Origin: Pseudokineococcus marinus
GTDB taxonomy: Bacteria; Actinomycetota; Actinomycetes; Actinomycetales; Quadrisphaeraceae
Length of the DNA: 64,000 nt
Direction: 5' to 3'
Assembly (NCBI RefSeq): GCF_037482405.1
Contig: NZ_JBBHZZ010000008.1
Location: 62,001 to 126,000, forward strand
The position numbers and the translations under genes were made by a program. The notes beneath the pieces are model-generated. The model saw only the letters and a list, made by a program, of their open reading frames with translations, was not told the origin of the DNA and did no database searches. Below are positions 1 to 6,940 of the stretch, piece by piece (position 1 is the stretch's first letter; the number at the start of each line of letters is the position of its first letter).

Positions 1-2
1 CG

Positions 3-782
3 CTCACCGACGACGGCGACGTGTGGTGGGAGGGGATGACCGACGAGCCGCCCGCGCACCTCGTCGACTGGCGGGGCCGGGACTGGACCCCGGCGTCCGA
101 CGAGCCGGCCGCCCACCCGAACTCCCGCTTCTGCACCCCGATCCACCAGCTGCCGAGCCTCGCCGCGGCCTACGAGGACCCGGAGGGCGTACCCCTGTCC
201 GCGATCCTCGTGGGCGGCCGGCGCCGCACCACCGTGCCCCTCGTCGTCGAGGCGCGGGACTGGCAGCACGGCGTCTTCCTCGCCGCGACGCTCTCCTCGG
301 AGACGACGGCCGCGGCCACCGGTCAGGTCGGCGTCGTGCGCCGCGACCCCGTCGCGATGCTCCCCTTCATCGGCTACGACGCCGGCGACTACCTCTCCCA
401 CTGGCTGCGCGTCGGCGAGGGCCTCTCCCCCGAGCGCCGCCCCAAGATCTTCTGCGTGAACTGGTTCCGCCGCGGGGACGACGGCCGCTTCCTGTGGCCG
501 GGCTTCGGGGAGAACACGCGCGTGCTCGCGTGGGTCGTCGGCCGCGCCGCGGGCCGCGGCGACGCCCGCGAGACGCCGGTCGGCCTCGTGCCGCCCGTGG
601 ACGCGCTCGACCTGCGGGGCCTCGAGACCGACCCCGACGACGTGCGCGCGGCCCTCGCCGTCGACGCCGACGAGTGGCGCGCCGAGCTCCCCGAGGTCGG
701 GGCCTGGCTGGACGCGCTGGGCCCGACCGTCCCCGCCGCCCTGCACGCCGAGCACGAGGAGCTCGCCCGCCGCCTGGGCTGA
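3..782 (+). CDS. pckG: phosphoenolpyruvate carboxykinase (GTP), C-terminal part
   Basis: Converts oxaloacetate and GTP to phosphoenolpyruvate, CO2 and GDP in the cytoplasm (gluconeogenesis/anaplerosis). The gene is cut by the window edge; 259 codons of the C-terminal lobe are visible. The conserved nucleotide-site segment FLWPGFGENTRVL near visible residue 165 and the IFCVNWFR segment before it are diagnostic of the GTP-dependent family. The family is about 600 residues long, so well over half lies outside the window. The stop at 780-782 is followed by tRNA-Ser on the same strand. Identification is firm; nothing can be said about the start or promoter. Confidence 0.96.
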   Translation, partial: LTDDGDVWWEGMTDEPPAHLVDWRGRDWTPASDEPAAHPNSRFCTPIHQLPSLAAAYEDPEGVPLSAILVGGRRRTTVPLVVEARDWQHGVFLAATLSSETTAAATGQVGVVRRDPVAMLPFIGYDAGDYLSHWLRVGEGLSPERRPKIFCVNWFRRGDDGRFLWPGFGENTRVLAWVVGRAAGRGDARETPVGLVPPVDALDLRGLETDPDDVRAALAVDADEWRAELPEVGAWLDALGPTVPAALHAEHEELARRLG

Positions 783-866
783 CCGACCGCTGCCCCGCGG
801 GCGGCGCACCCGGCGCCCCGCAGGCGGCTTTGCGGGTGGCGCACCGCCGTCTGTACCCTCGCCCGC

Positions 867-954
867 GGAGGCGTCGCCTAGTGGTCTATGGCGCCCGCCT
901 GCTAAGCGGGTTTGGGGTGATACCCCATCGCGGGTTCAAATCCCGCCGCCTCCG
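867..954 (+). tRNA. tRNA-Ser (anticodon GCT)
   Basis: An 88-nt cloverleaf can be folded by eye. The acceptor stem GGAGGCG pairs with CGCCTCC (947-953) and is followed by discriminator G954. The anticodon GCT is at 901-903 within CCTGCTAAGCGG. A long variable arm (TTTGGGGTGATACCCCAT) is typical of class II serine tRNAs, and the T-loop GGGTTCAAATCCC is standard. It reads AGC/AGU codons. The 3' CCA is not fully encoded (genomic G-CA follows), as usual in actinomycetes. A perfect palindrome directly downstream is the likely terminator. Confidence 0.97.
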
Positions 955-961
955 CAGTGAC

Positions 962-997
962 CGAACGGCGCACGACCCGCGGGTCGTGCGCCGTTCG
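962..997. terminator. perfect 18-bp-arm palindrome after tRNA-Ser
   Basis: CGAACGGCGCACGACCCG (962-979) is followed immediately by its exact reverse complement (980-997). With a minimal loop this makes a very stable hairpin 7 nt after the tRNA 3' end. It lies between the + strand tRNA and the end of the - strand LCP gene at 1041, so it probably terminates transcription in both directions. There is no T-tract, which is common for actinomycete terminators. Confidence 0.75.
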
Positions 998-1040
998 TCG
1001 TCCCGGGGGCCGCGCCACCCCCGCGGGCGGTGCGGGCGGG

Positions 1041-2522
1041 TCAGGACGCGCAGATGTCCTCGGACGCCGAGCGGGCCTCGATGGCGGTCGCCGGCTCGCT
1101 GCGGTCGGGCAGCGGCTGGTCGCCCAGCCGGTTGGGGACCTCGACGACGTCCGGCGCGCCGGGCCCGAGGGTCACGACGACCCGCCCCTGCAGGCTCGGG
1201 TCCTCGACGACGTTCGCGCCGGGGAAGGCCGCGGCCACCGTCTCGGCGGCGTCCTCCTCGCCCGTCGGGTAGGTCACGCGGACACCGGCGGGGGCGCCGG
1301 GCTCGGCGTTGCCGGCGACCGGGACGGTGAAGCCCTGCAGCTGGAGGTCGGCCTGCGCCTCACCGGCCCGGCCGCCCTCGCCCGTGCCGTTGTAGACCTC
1401 GACGGTGATGGAGCCGGGCGAGACGGTGAGCGGGGCGGGCGCGGGCGCCGGGTCGGCGGCCGCCTCGGCCTCCGGCGAGCCCGGGAGCGGGGCGTCCTCG
1501 CGGATGCTCGCCCAGAGGTCCTCCGCCTGCGGTGCCCACTGCAGGCGGTTGGGGTCGGGGGCGTAGGCCTCGAAGGGCACGGTGACGAAGGAGACGTCGT
1601 CGGGCCGCAGCCCCGACGCGCTCTGCGCGAGCCGCGTGAGGTCGCCGATGCTGTCGAGCCCGGGGTCGGTCGTCAGGGACGCGGTGGCGGCGTCGAGGAA
1701 GCGCACGAGGCGGTCGGGGCGCAGGAGGATCTGCGCGCTCGTCACCTCCTGGACCACGGAGGAGAGGAACTGCTGCTGGCGCCCGATGCGGCCGATGTCG
1801 CTGCCCTCGGTGCCCGGGACGTTGTAGCGGGCGCGCACGTAGGCGAGGGCCTGCTCGCCCGAGACCTCGCTCGTGCCCGCGGGCAGGTCGAGACCGCTCT
1901 TCGGGTCCTGCACCGCCTCGGGCAGGCAGACCTCGACGCCGCCGAGGGCGTCCACGACGTCCTGGAAGCCGTCGAAGTCGACGATCGCGAAGTGGTCGAT
2001 CGGGATCCTGGTGTTGTCCTCGACCGTCTCGATGGCGCACGCCGGGCCGCCCTCGGCGAGGGCCGAGTTGAACATCGCCGTGCGGGTGCGCCCCTCGCCG
2101 CGCGGGTCGCCGCAGGCGGGGACCTGGACCATCGAGTCGCGCGGGATGCTCACGGCGACCGCGCGGTCGCGGTCGGCCGACAGGTGCACGAGCAGGGTCG
2201 TGTCGGACCCGCCGCCGCCGATGTCGCCGCCGAAGGCGTCGCCGTCGCGCAGCTGGGACCGGTCGTCGGAGCCCATGACGAGGATGTTGAGCGGGCCGGT
2301 CTCGCCCTCGGCGACGGGCGCCGGCTCCGGTCGGTCGTCCCCGAGGACCGAGTCGACCTCGACCGAGGTGATGTTGCCGTCGAGGTGCGCGACGACCGCC
2401 GCGCCCGCGGCCCCCGCCACCACCACGGCGCCCGCGGCCGTCGTGGCGACGACGGCGACGGCGCGGCGCGCCCGGGAACGGGCGCGGACGTGGCGGCCTG
2501 CGGCGGTGCGCGGGGACGTCAT
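1041..2522 (-). CDS. LytR-CpsA-Psr (LCP) family cell-wall glycopolymer ligase
   Basis: Membrane-anchored phosphotransferase family that attaches wall glycopolymers (arabinogalactan- or teichoic-acid-like) to peptidoglycan from undecaprenyl carriers. The 493-aa product has a basic cytoplasmic N-terminus, one TM segment at about residues 21-46, an LCP domain (about 80-320) with LNILVMGSDDRSQ and SIPRDSMVQVP holding the polyphosphate-binding Arg/Asp residues and YVRARYN later. A C-terminal LytR_C domain begins at ITVEVYNGTG. The ATG at 2522 is preferred: GGAGAGG lies upstream on the coding strand. Extending further would run through a 14-bp tandem repeat whose period is not a multiple of three. 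It faces away from the penicillin-binding protein gene at 2828, a sensible cell-wall pairing. Confidence 0.93.
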   Translation of the reverse strand: MTSPRTAAGRHVRARSRARRAVAVVATTAAGAVVVAGAAGAAVVAHLDGNITSVEVDSVLGDDRPEPAPVAEGETGPLNILVMGSDDRSQLRDGDAFGGDIGGGGSDTTLLVHLSADRDRAVAVSIPRDSMVQVPACGDPRGEGRTRTAMFNSALAEGGPACAIETVEDNTRIPIDHFAIVDFDGFQDVVDALGGVEVCLPEAVQDPKSGLDLPAGTSEVSGEQALAYVRARYNVPGTEGSDIGRIGRQQQFLSSVVQEVTSAQILLRPDRLVRFLDAATASLTTDPGLDSIGDLTRLAQSASGLRPDDVSFVTVPFEAYAPDPNRLQWAPQAEDLWASIREDAPLPGSPEAEAAADPAPAPAPLTVSPGSITVEVYNGTGEGGRAGEAQADLQLQGFTVPVAGNAEPGAPAGVRVTYPTGEEDAAETVAAAFPGANVVEDPSLQGRVVVTLGPGAPDVVEVPNRLGDQPLPDRSEPATAIEARSASEDICAS

Positions 2523-2545
2523 GCGGGCGGGGCCTCTCCTCGGTG

Positions 2546-2586
2546 GGGGTCCAGCGGTCGGGGTCCAGCGGTGGGGGTCCAGCGGT
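2546..2586. repeat. 14-bp tandem repeat, three copies
   Basis: GGGGTCCAGCGGT occurs at 2546-2558, 2560-2572 and 2574-2586 with a single variable base (C or G) between copies. It sits in the divergent intergenic region just upstream of the LCP start codon (2522) and could hold regulator binding sites for the LCP or penicillin-binding protein genes. No promoter could be assigned by eye. Confidence 0.7.
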
Positions 2587-2827
2587 CGGGCCCCGCGGTC
2601 GGCGGGACGAGGACTGCGGCGGGGCGGTCGGTCCGGACGAGGCAGGAGCCACGCCGGGACGGGTGTCCGTCGCGGCTCGTCGCCCCGCCATGGTAGAGGG
2701 GTCATCGGCGCGCACCCGGGGCCGCAGGAGGTCCGGGAGCCGAGAACTCGCTGGGAGAGCGCGTCGGCCACGGCGAGGGCTGTCGTCCGGCCACGGCGCG
2801 CGTGCCCGGGATGGCAGGGTCGGTCCC

Positions 2828-4852
2828 GTGCAGCGCCTCTCGCGTCGGACCACCGCCCTCCTCGTCGTCGGCGCGGTCGTCGTCGTCGCCGCCGCGGGGA
2901 CGGGCGCGGCCGTCGTCCTCGGCCAGCGCGCCGACCGCGACCGCGACGAGGCCGCCCGCGCGGCCGCCGAGCAGGTCGTCGCGGCCTGGGTCGACGGCGA
3001 CCTCGCCGGGGCGCCCGTCGTCCTCGCCGGGGGCGGGGGCGCCGACGCCGTCGCCGCCGCGGAGGAGGCCGTGACCGCGGGCATGGGCGACCTCGAGCCC
3101 TCCGTCGAGCTCGTCGACGTCGAGCGCGACGAGGCCACGGCCAGCGCCGACCTGCGCGTCACGTGGCCCGTCGGCGACGGGTGGACGAGCGAGACGTCGC
3201 TGCCGCTGGCCGCCACGGGCGAGGACCGCGAGGCCTCCGGGTGGACGGCGACGTGGTCGCCGTCGGCCCTCGCGCCGTCGCTCGAGGACGGCGACGCGCT
3301 GCGCCTGGACCGGGTGCGCGCCGGGCGCGGCCAGGTGCTCGACCGGGACGGCGAGCCCCTCGTCACCGACCGGCCCGTGGTCGACGTGTCGGTGGCCCCG
3401 GCGCAGGCGGAAGACCCCGGCGCCCTGGCGCAGAGCCTGTCCGACGTGCTCGGCGTGGACGCAGGCTCCCTCGCCGAGCGCATCGCGTCGGCGCCGCAGG
3501 ACCAGGCGGTCCCCGTCATCACGCTGCGCCAGGAGGCCTTCGACGCCGTCGCGGCGGAGCTCGACGCCCTGCCGGGCGTGCAGTGGGTGAGCGGCCAGCG
3601 GGCGCTGGCGCCCACGAGCGGCTTCGCCCGCGACCTGCTCGGCGTCGTCGGCGACGCGACGGCGGAGGTCGTCGAGGGCTCGGACGGCCGGATCGCCGCG
3701 GGCGACCAGGCCGGCCTGTCGGGCGTGCAGCTCCAGTACGACGAGCGCCTCGCCGGCACCGCGGGCGCCACGGTGGTGCGCGTGCCCGGGGGGGCCCAGG
3801 ACGTCGACGGCGAGGCGGGCGGAGACACGGGCGGGGACACGGCGCCCGAGGAGCAGGTCCTCTTCTCCCAGGGCCCCGTGCCGGGCGAGGACGTGCAGCT
3901 GTCCCTCGACCCGCAGGTGCAGCTCGCCGCCGACGCGGCGCTCACCGGGCGGCTGGGTGACGGCGGGGTCGGTGCGGCGGTCGTCGTCGACGTCGCGAGC
4001 GGGGACCTGCTGGCCGTGTCCTCCTCCCCGGCCGGCGGCTTCGACCGCGCGCTGCAGGGCCGGTACGCGCCCGGGTCGACCTTCAAGACGGTCTCGACGC
4101 AGGCCCTGCTCGCCGCGGGGCTCTCCGTGGACGAGGTGGTGCCCTGCCCGCCGTCGGTGACCGTGGGCGGGCGGACCTTCGGCAACGCCGAGGGCGGAGC
4201 GCTGGGCCAGGTGCCGTTCTCGACGGCCTTCGCCCAGTCGTGCAACACGGCCTTCGTCTCCCTCGCCGACCGGCTCGACGCCGGCGCGCTGCCGGCCGCG
4301 GCGGCCCCGATGGGCCTCGGCGTCGACTGGTCGGTCGGCGTGCCCGCCTTCACCGGTGAGGTGCCCGAGGCCGGCTCGGAGGACCTCCAGGCCGCCGAGA
4401 TGATCGGCCAGGGCCAGGTCCTCGCCAGCCCCGCCGGCATGGCGGTGCTGACGTCGACGATCGCCCGCGGGTCCTGGTTGCCGCCGCGCGTGGTCCTCGA
4501 CCCGGCCCCCGAGGAGGGCGCCGCTCCCCCGGAGCCCGTCGCCGACCTCGGCGCCGTCCGCGACCTCATGCGCCTCGTGGCGACGGAGGGGACGGCGTCC
4601 GCGGCCCTCGCCGGGCTGCCGGGGGCGCCGGTCGGGGCCAAGACGGGCACGGCCGAGGTCGGTCAGCCGGACGCCGACGGCACCTACCCGACGAACGCGT
4701 GGACGGTGGCCTTCCAGCCGGGCACCGGACCCGCCGGCCCCGACGGCGAGGGCGTCGCCGTCGCGGTCGTCGTCGAGGGCGGCAGCGCCGGCGGCGCCGT
4801 CGCCGCGCCCGTCGTCGCCGACCTCCTCACCGCGCTGGCCGACGAGGGCTGA
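2828..4852 (+). CDS. class B penicillin-binding protein (peptidoglycan transpeptidase with NTF2-like domain)
   Basis: Cross-links peptidoglycan stem peptides on the outer face of the membrane. The 674-aa protein starts at GTG 2828 and has an N-terminal TM anchor (LLVVGAVVVVAAAG). Then come an NTF2-like/MecA_N domain (about residues 35-150), a dimerisation region, and the transpeptidase domain. Active-site motifs are visible: SxxK as S417-T-F-K420, SxN as S471-C-N473, and K605-T-G. The architecture matches the monofunctional actinobacterial PBPA/PBP2a-like group rather than FtsI. Upstream in-frame Met codons exist, but the GTG sits right before the hydrophobic anchor. It is divergent from the LCP ligase gene. 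Confidence 0.94.
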   Translation: MQRLSRRTTALLVVGAVVVVAAAGTGAAVVLGQRADRDRDEAARAAAEQVVAAWVDGDLAGAPVVLAGGGGADAVAAAEEAVTAGMGDLEPSVELVDVERDEATASADLRVTWPVGDGWTSETSLPLAATGEDREASGWTATWSPSALAPSLEDGDALRLDRVRAGRGQVLDRDGEPLVTDRPVVDVSVAPAQAEDPGALAQSLSDVLGVDAGSLAERIASAPQDQAVPVITLRQEAFDAVAAELDALPGVQWVSGQRALAPTSGFARDLLGVVGDATAEVVEGSDGRIAAGDQAGLSGVQLQYDERLAGTAGATVVRVPGGAQDVDGEAGGDTGGDTAPEEQVLFSQGPVPGEDVQLSLDPQVQLAADAALTGRLGDGGVGAAVVVDVASGDLLAVSSSPAGGFDRALQGRYAPGSTFKTVSTQALLAAGLSVDEVVPCPPSVTVGGRTFGNAEGGALGQVPFSTAFAQSCNTAFVSLADRLDAGALPAAAAPMGLGVDWSVGVPAFTGEVPEAGSEDLQAAEMIGQGQVLASPAGMAVLTSTIARGSWLPPRVVLDPAPEEGAAPPEPVADLGAVRDLMRLVATEGTASAALAGLPGAPVGAKTGTAEVGQPDADGTYPTNAWTVAFQPGTGPAGPDGEGVAVAVVVEGGSAGGAVAAPVVADLLTALADEG

Positions 4853-4918
4853 GGCGTCCGCCCGGGACCCGATCCCGGGACCCGATCTCGGACGAGGGCC
4901 CTCGCCGCCCTCAGGGTC

Positions 4919-4950
4919 TTGACGGCGGTGACCACCCGCTCTGGGATGTG
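4919..4950 (+). promoter_or_regulatory. possible promoter (-35 TTGACG) for the DUF2975 gene
   Basis: TTGACG at 4919-4924 is a good sigma-70-like -35 box, but the -10 candidate about 18 bp downstream (GGATGT region) is weak and abuts the GTG start at 4954. If real, the transcript would be leaderless or nearly so. The upstream 60 bp also contain a direct repeat of CCCGGGACCCGATC. Confidence 0.3.
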
Positions 4951-4953
4951 CCC

Positions 4954-5679
4954 GTGAGCACGCCGGGGTCTCGCCGTCACCCCCTGCCCGCTGGCCTGCT
5001 CCGGCGCGAGGACGGCGTCCCGCCCTCGGCCGTCCTCCTCGGTCGGTCGCTGCAGGTGCTCCTCGTCGTCGTGGCCGCCGTGGTCGCGGTGACCGAGGTC
5101 CTGCGGCCCGTGCTGGGTCCGGCCGGCCTGGGCGTCGGCCGCGGGCGGTTCTGGAGCGTCCCCCTCGTCGACGCCCGTCTCGCCCCCACGGTCGAGGTGT
5201 CGACGACACCGCCGCTTCCCGTCCTGGCCGGAGGTCCCTACGGCCCGGGCGAGGCCGTGGAGCCCTTCGTCGGCGAGGTGTCCCTGCAGCTCTGGACGCC
5301 GGACGCGGCGCAGCGGCTGCTTCTCGTGGGCATCCCGGTCCTCGCGGCCGCCGTCGCCCTGGCCGTCCTCGTCCAGCTGTTCCGGCTGGCCGGCTCGCTC
5401 GCCGCGGGCGACCCGTTCTCCGCGCGGAGCCGGGCCCGGCTGCGGACGGTCGCCCTGCTCGTCGGCGTGGCCGGCCAGGCGGTCGCCGTCGCCGAGGCGC
5501 TGGTGCGCCGGTGGGTGCTCTCCGACGACCGGCTCGCGGCCTGGGTCGCGCCGGACGCGACCGTCTCGTTCGTCCCCCTGGCAGTGGGCGGCGTCGTCGC
5601 CGTCCTGGCGCACGCGCTCGACGTCGCGGACCGCCGGGGCGCCGCGACGCCGGGCCCGGTCGCGACGCCGGCGGACTGA
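4954..5679 (+). CDS. DUF2975 family membrane protein
   Basis: Function unknown. The 241-aa protein shows four hydrophobic segments (about residues 27-49, 126-147, 167-187 and 208-228). After the second comes the family hallmark AAGDPFSARSRARLR (a GxPF motif followed by Arg-rich helix), which points to the DUF2975/YoaS family. Between TM1 and TM2 lies a roughly 75-residue probably extracytoplasmic loop. Such genes often sit beside a small XRE regulator, but none is present here. Start choice is uncertain: GTG 4954 or in-frame GTG 4948. It is convergent with the DinB gene, 44 bp away. Confidence 0.75.
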   Translation: MSTPGSRRHPLPAGLLRREDGVPPSAVLLGRSLQVLLVVVAAVVAVTEVLRPVLGPAGLGVGRGRFWSVPLVDARLAPTVEVSTTPPLPVLAGGPYGPGEAVEPFVGEVSLQLWTPDAAQRLLLVGIPVLAAAVALAVLVQLFRLAGSLAAGDPFSARSRARLRTVALLVGVAGQAVAVAEALVRRWVLSDDRLAAWVAPDATVSFVPLAVGGVVAVLAHALDVADRRGAATPGPVATPAD

Positions 5680-5723
5680 CCCGGAGTCTCGACGGCACCC
5701 GCGCGAGGCGCCGAGGGCTCCCC

Positions 5724-6290
5724 TCAGGCCCGGTCGGCGACCTCCTGCAGCCGCGCCCGGTGCGCGGCCCACCGCGCCGCGTCGCCGTCGGGCAGGTTCG
5801 AGACGTCGCGCCGGTGCCCGGCGGTCCCGTCCACCAGCTCGCGCGCCAGGTCGGCGTGCCCGGCGTGGCGGTGGGTCTCGGCGACGAGGTGGACGAGCAC
5901 CCGCTGGAGGGTCACCGCTCGGGCTCCAGGCCGCCACCACGGCACCTCGCCCGGGGCGTCGAGCGGGAGCGCGTCGATGGTCGCGTCGGCGTGCGCGTGG
6001 ACCCGGCGGTAGAGCGCCACGACGGCGGCCGGAGACTCCTCGGCCGTCGCCCACAGGTCGGCGTCGGGCTCCGCGTCGGGGTCCATCCAGGGCAGCGGCT
6101 CGGGGAAGGGGCGCCCGAAGACCACGCCGAGGTAACCGGCCTCCACGCCCGCCAGGTGCTTGACGAGGCCCAGCAGGTTCGTGCCGGTCGGCGTCATGGG
6201 GCGCCGCACGTCACGCTCGGGCAGCCCCTCGAGCTTCCACAGCACGACGTCGCGGCCCTGCCGCAGGTAGTCGTGCAGGACGTCCTTCAC
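5724..6290 (-). CDS. DinB/DUF664 family protein (putative metal- and thiol-dependent enzyme fold)
   Basis: A 188-aa four-helix-bundle protein of the DinB superfamily. The three metal-ligand histidine positions are recognisable in LVKHLAGVEAGYLG near residue 45 and in VLVHLVAETHRHAGHADLARELVDG near residue 145. Related actinobacterial proteins use mycothiol or bacillithiol, but the substrate cannot be inferred. GTG 6290 overlaps the stop of the upstream SRPBCC gene by 4 bp (GTGA), so the two are translationally coupled. The pair may act together in a small-molecule detoxification step (inference only). Confidence 0.85.
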   Translation of the reverse strand: MKDVLHDYLRQGRDVVLWKLEGLPERDVRRPMTPTGTNLLGLVKHLAGVEAGYLGVVFGRPFPEPLPWMDPDAEPDADLWATAEESPAAVVALYRRVHAHADATIDALPLDAPGEVPWWRPGARAVTLQRVLVHLVAETHRHAGHADLARELVDGTAGHRRDVSNLPDGDAARWAAHRARLQEVADRA

Positions 6291-6739
6291 CGGTCGGACA
6301 CCGTCGACAGCTCCTGCACCCGCGCGAGCGCGTCGTCCCAGGCGGCGGTCATGGCGTCGTGGTGCTCCTCCCCCATCGCGGCCGAGATCTCCAGCCGGGT
6401 GCCGCCGGGCACGGGGCTGAGCCGGTAGGTCTCGTGCGCGCCCCGGTACTCCCGGGCGCTCGCGCTGTCGACGTCGTCGCGGCCGTCGACGACGAGGCCG
6501 TCGAACTCGACGTCGACGAGCTCGGGGCGGCGGCTCGTGACGACGCGGCCGAGCATCCCGGACCGCCCGGGGCCGAGGAAGCGCACCTCGCTGCCCTCCG
6601 CCCAGTCGGTCTCGGCCCAGCAGTCCTCGGCGAAGGCCGCCGTCCACTGCCGGTAGGTGGCGTCGTCGAGCAGCACGTCCCACACGCGCTCGGGCGGCGC
6701 GGCGACGTCGACGGTCTTCTCGATCACACGGATGCTCAT
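6287..6739 (-). CDS. SRPBCC family (START-like/polyketide-cyclase fold) protein
   Basis: A 150-aa single-domain protein with the typical SRPBCC opening (IEKTVDVAAPPERVWDVLLD) and the amphipathic C-terminal helix (MTAAWDDALARVQEL) that closes the hydrophobic cavity. Members bind lipids or other hydrophobic ligands, or act as co-chaperones; the ligand here is unknown. ATG 6739 has a GAGGAG Shine-Dalgarno sequence a few bases upstream (seen as GCTCCTCCTC on the + strand). It is first in a two-gene unit with the DinB gene and overlaps it by 4 bp. Confidence 0.88.
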   Translation of the reverse strand: MSIRVIEKTVDVAAPPERVWDVLLDDATYRQWTAAFAEDCWAETDWAEGSEVRFLGPGRSGMLGRVVTSRRPELVDVEFDGLVVDGRDDVDSASAREYRGAHETYRLSPVPGGTRLEISAAMGEEHHDAMTAAWDDALARVQELSTVSDR

Positions 6740-6850
6740 GGCTCCTCCTCAGCGGTCCTGGTGGAGGGGCAGACAGCTCCGGCAGCCGGGACTCATCGCG
6801 GCGGCGCACGTCGCGACGACGAGGACGGGAGGAGCGGCGGGTCCCCGCTC

Positions 6851-6915
6851 CCGGACTTCGTAGCCTTCGTCCGCCCTCGAGGGCCCCGGAGGCGGACGAA
6901 GGCTACGAAGTCCGG
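6851..6915. repeat. 65-bp inverted repeat with perfect 25-bp arms
   Basis: The left arm 6851-6875 (CCGGACTTCGTAGCCTTCGT, then CCGCC) is exactly complementary to 6891-6915, with a 15-nt loop. It lies 25 bp past the glgX stop, so it may serve as terminator for glgX. However, its core GGACTTCGTAGCCTTC recurs in another long palindrome at 47050-47110, which suggests a dispersed palindromic element rather than a one-off terminator. AT content in the core is higher than in its surroundings. Confidence 0.85.
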
Positions 6916-6940
6916 GGTGACGGACGGCGGGAGCCCGGCG

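Noticed and set aside
957..2696. 579-codon + strand frame opposite the LCP gene
   Set aside because: Compositional shadow; the - strand encodes a clear LCP domain with TM anchor and LytR_C domain.
2702..5698. 998-codon - strand frame opposite the penicillin-binding protein
   Set aside because: Arg/Gly/Pro-rich translation without motifs; the + strand has SxxK, SxN and KTG.
6851..6915. Inverted repeat considered as an IS or MITE with target duplications
   Set aside because: No transposase nearby and no flanking direct repeats could be seen; described only as a dispersed palindrome.
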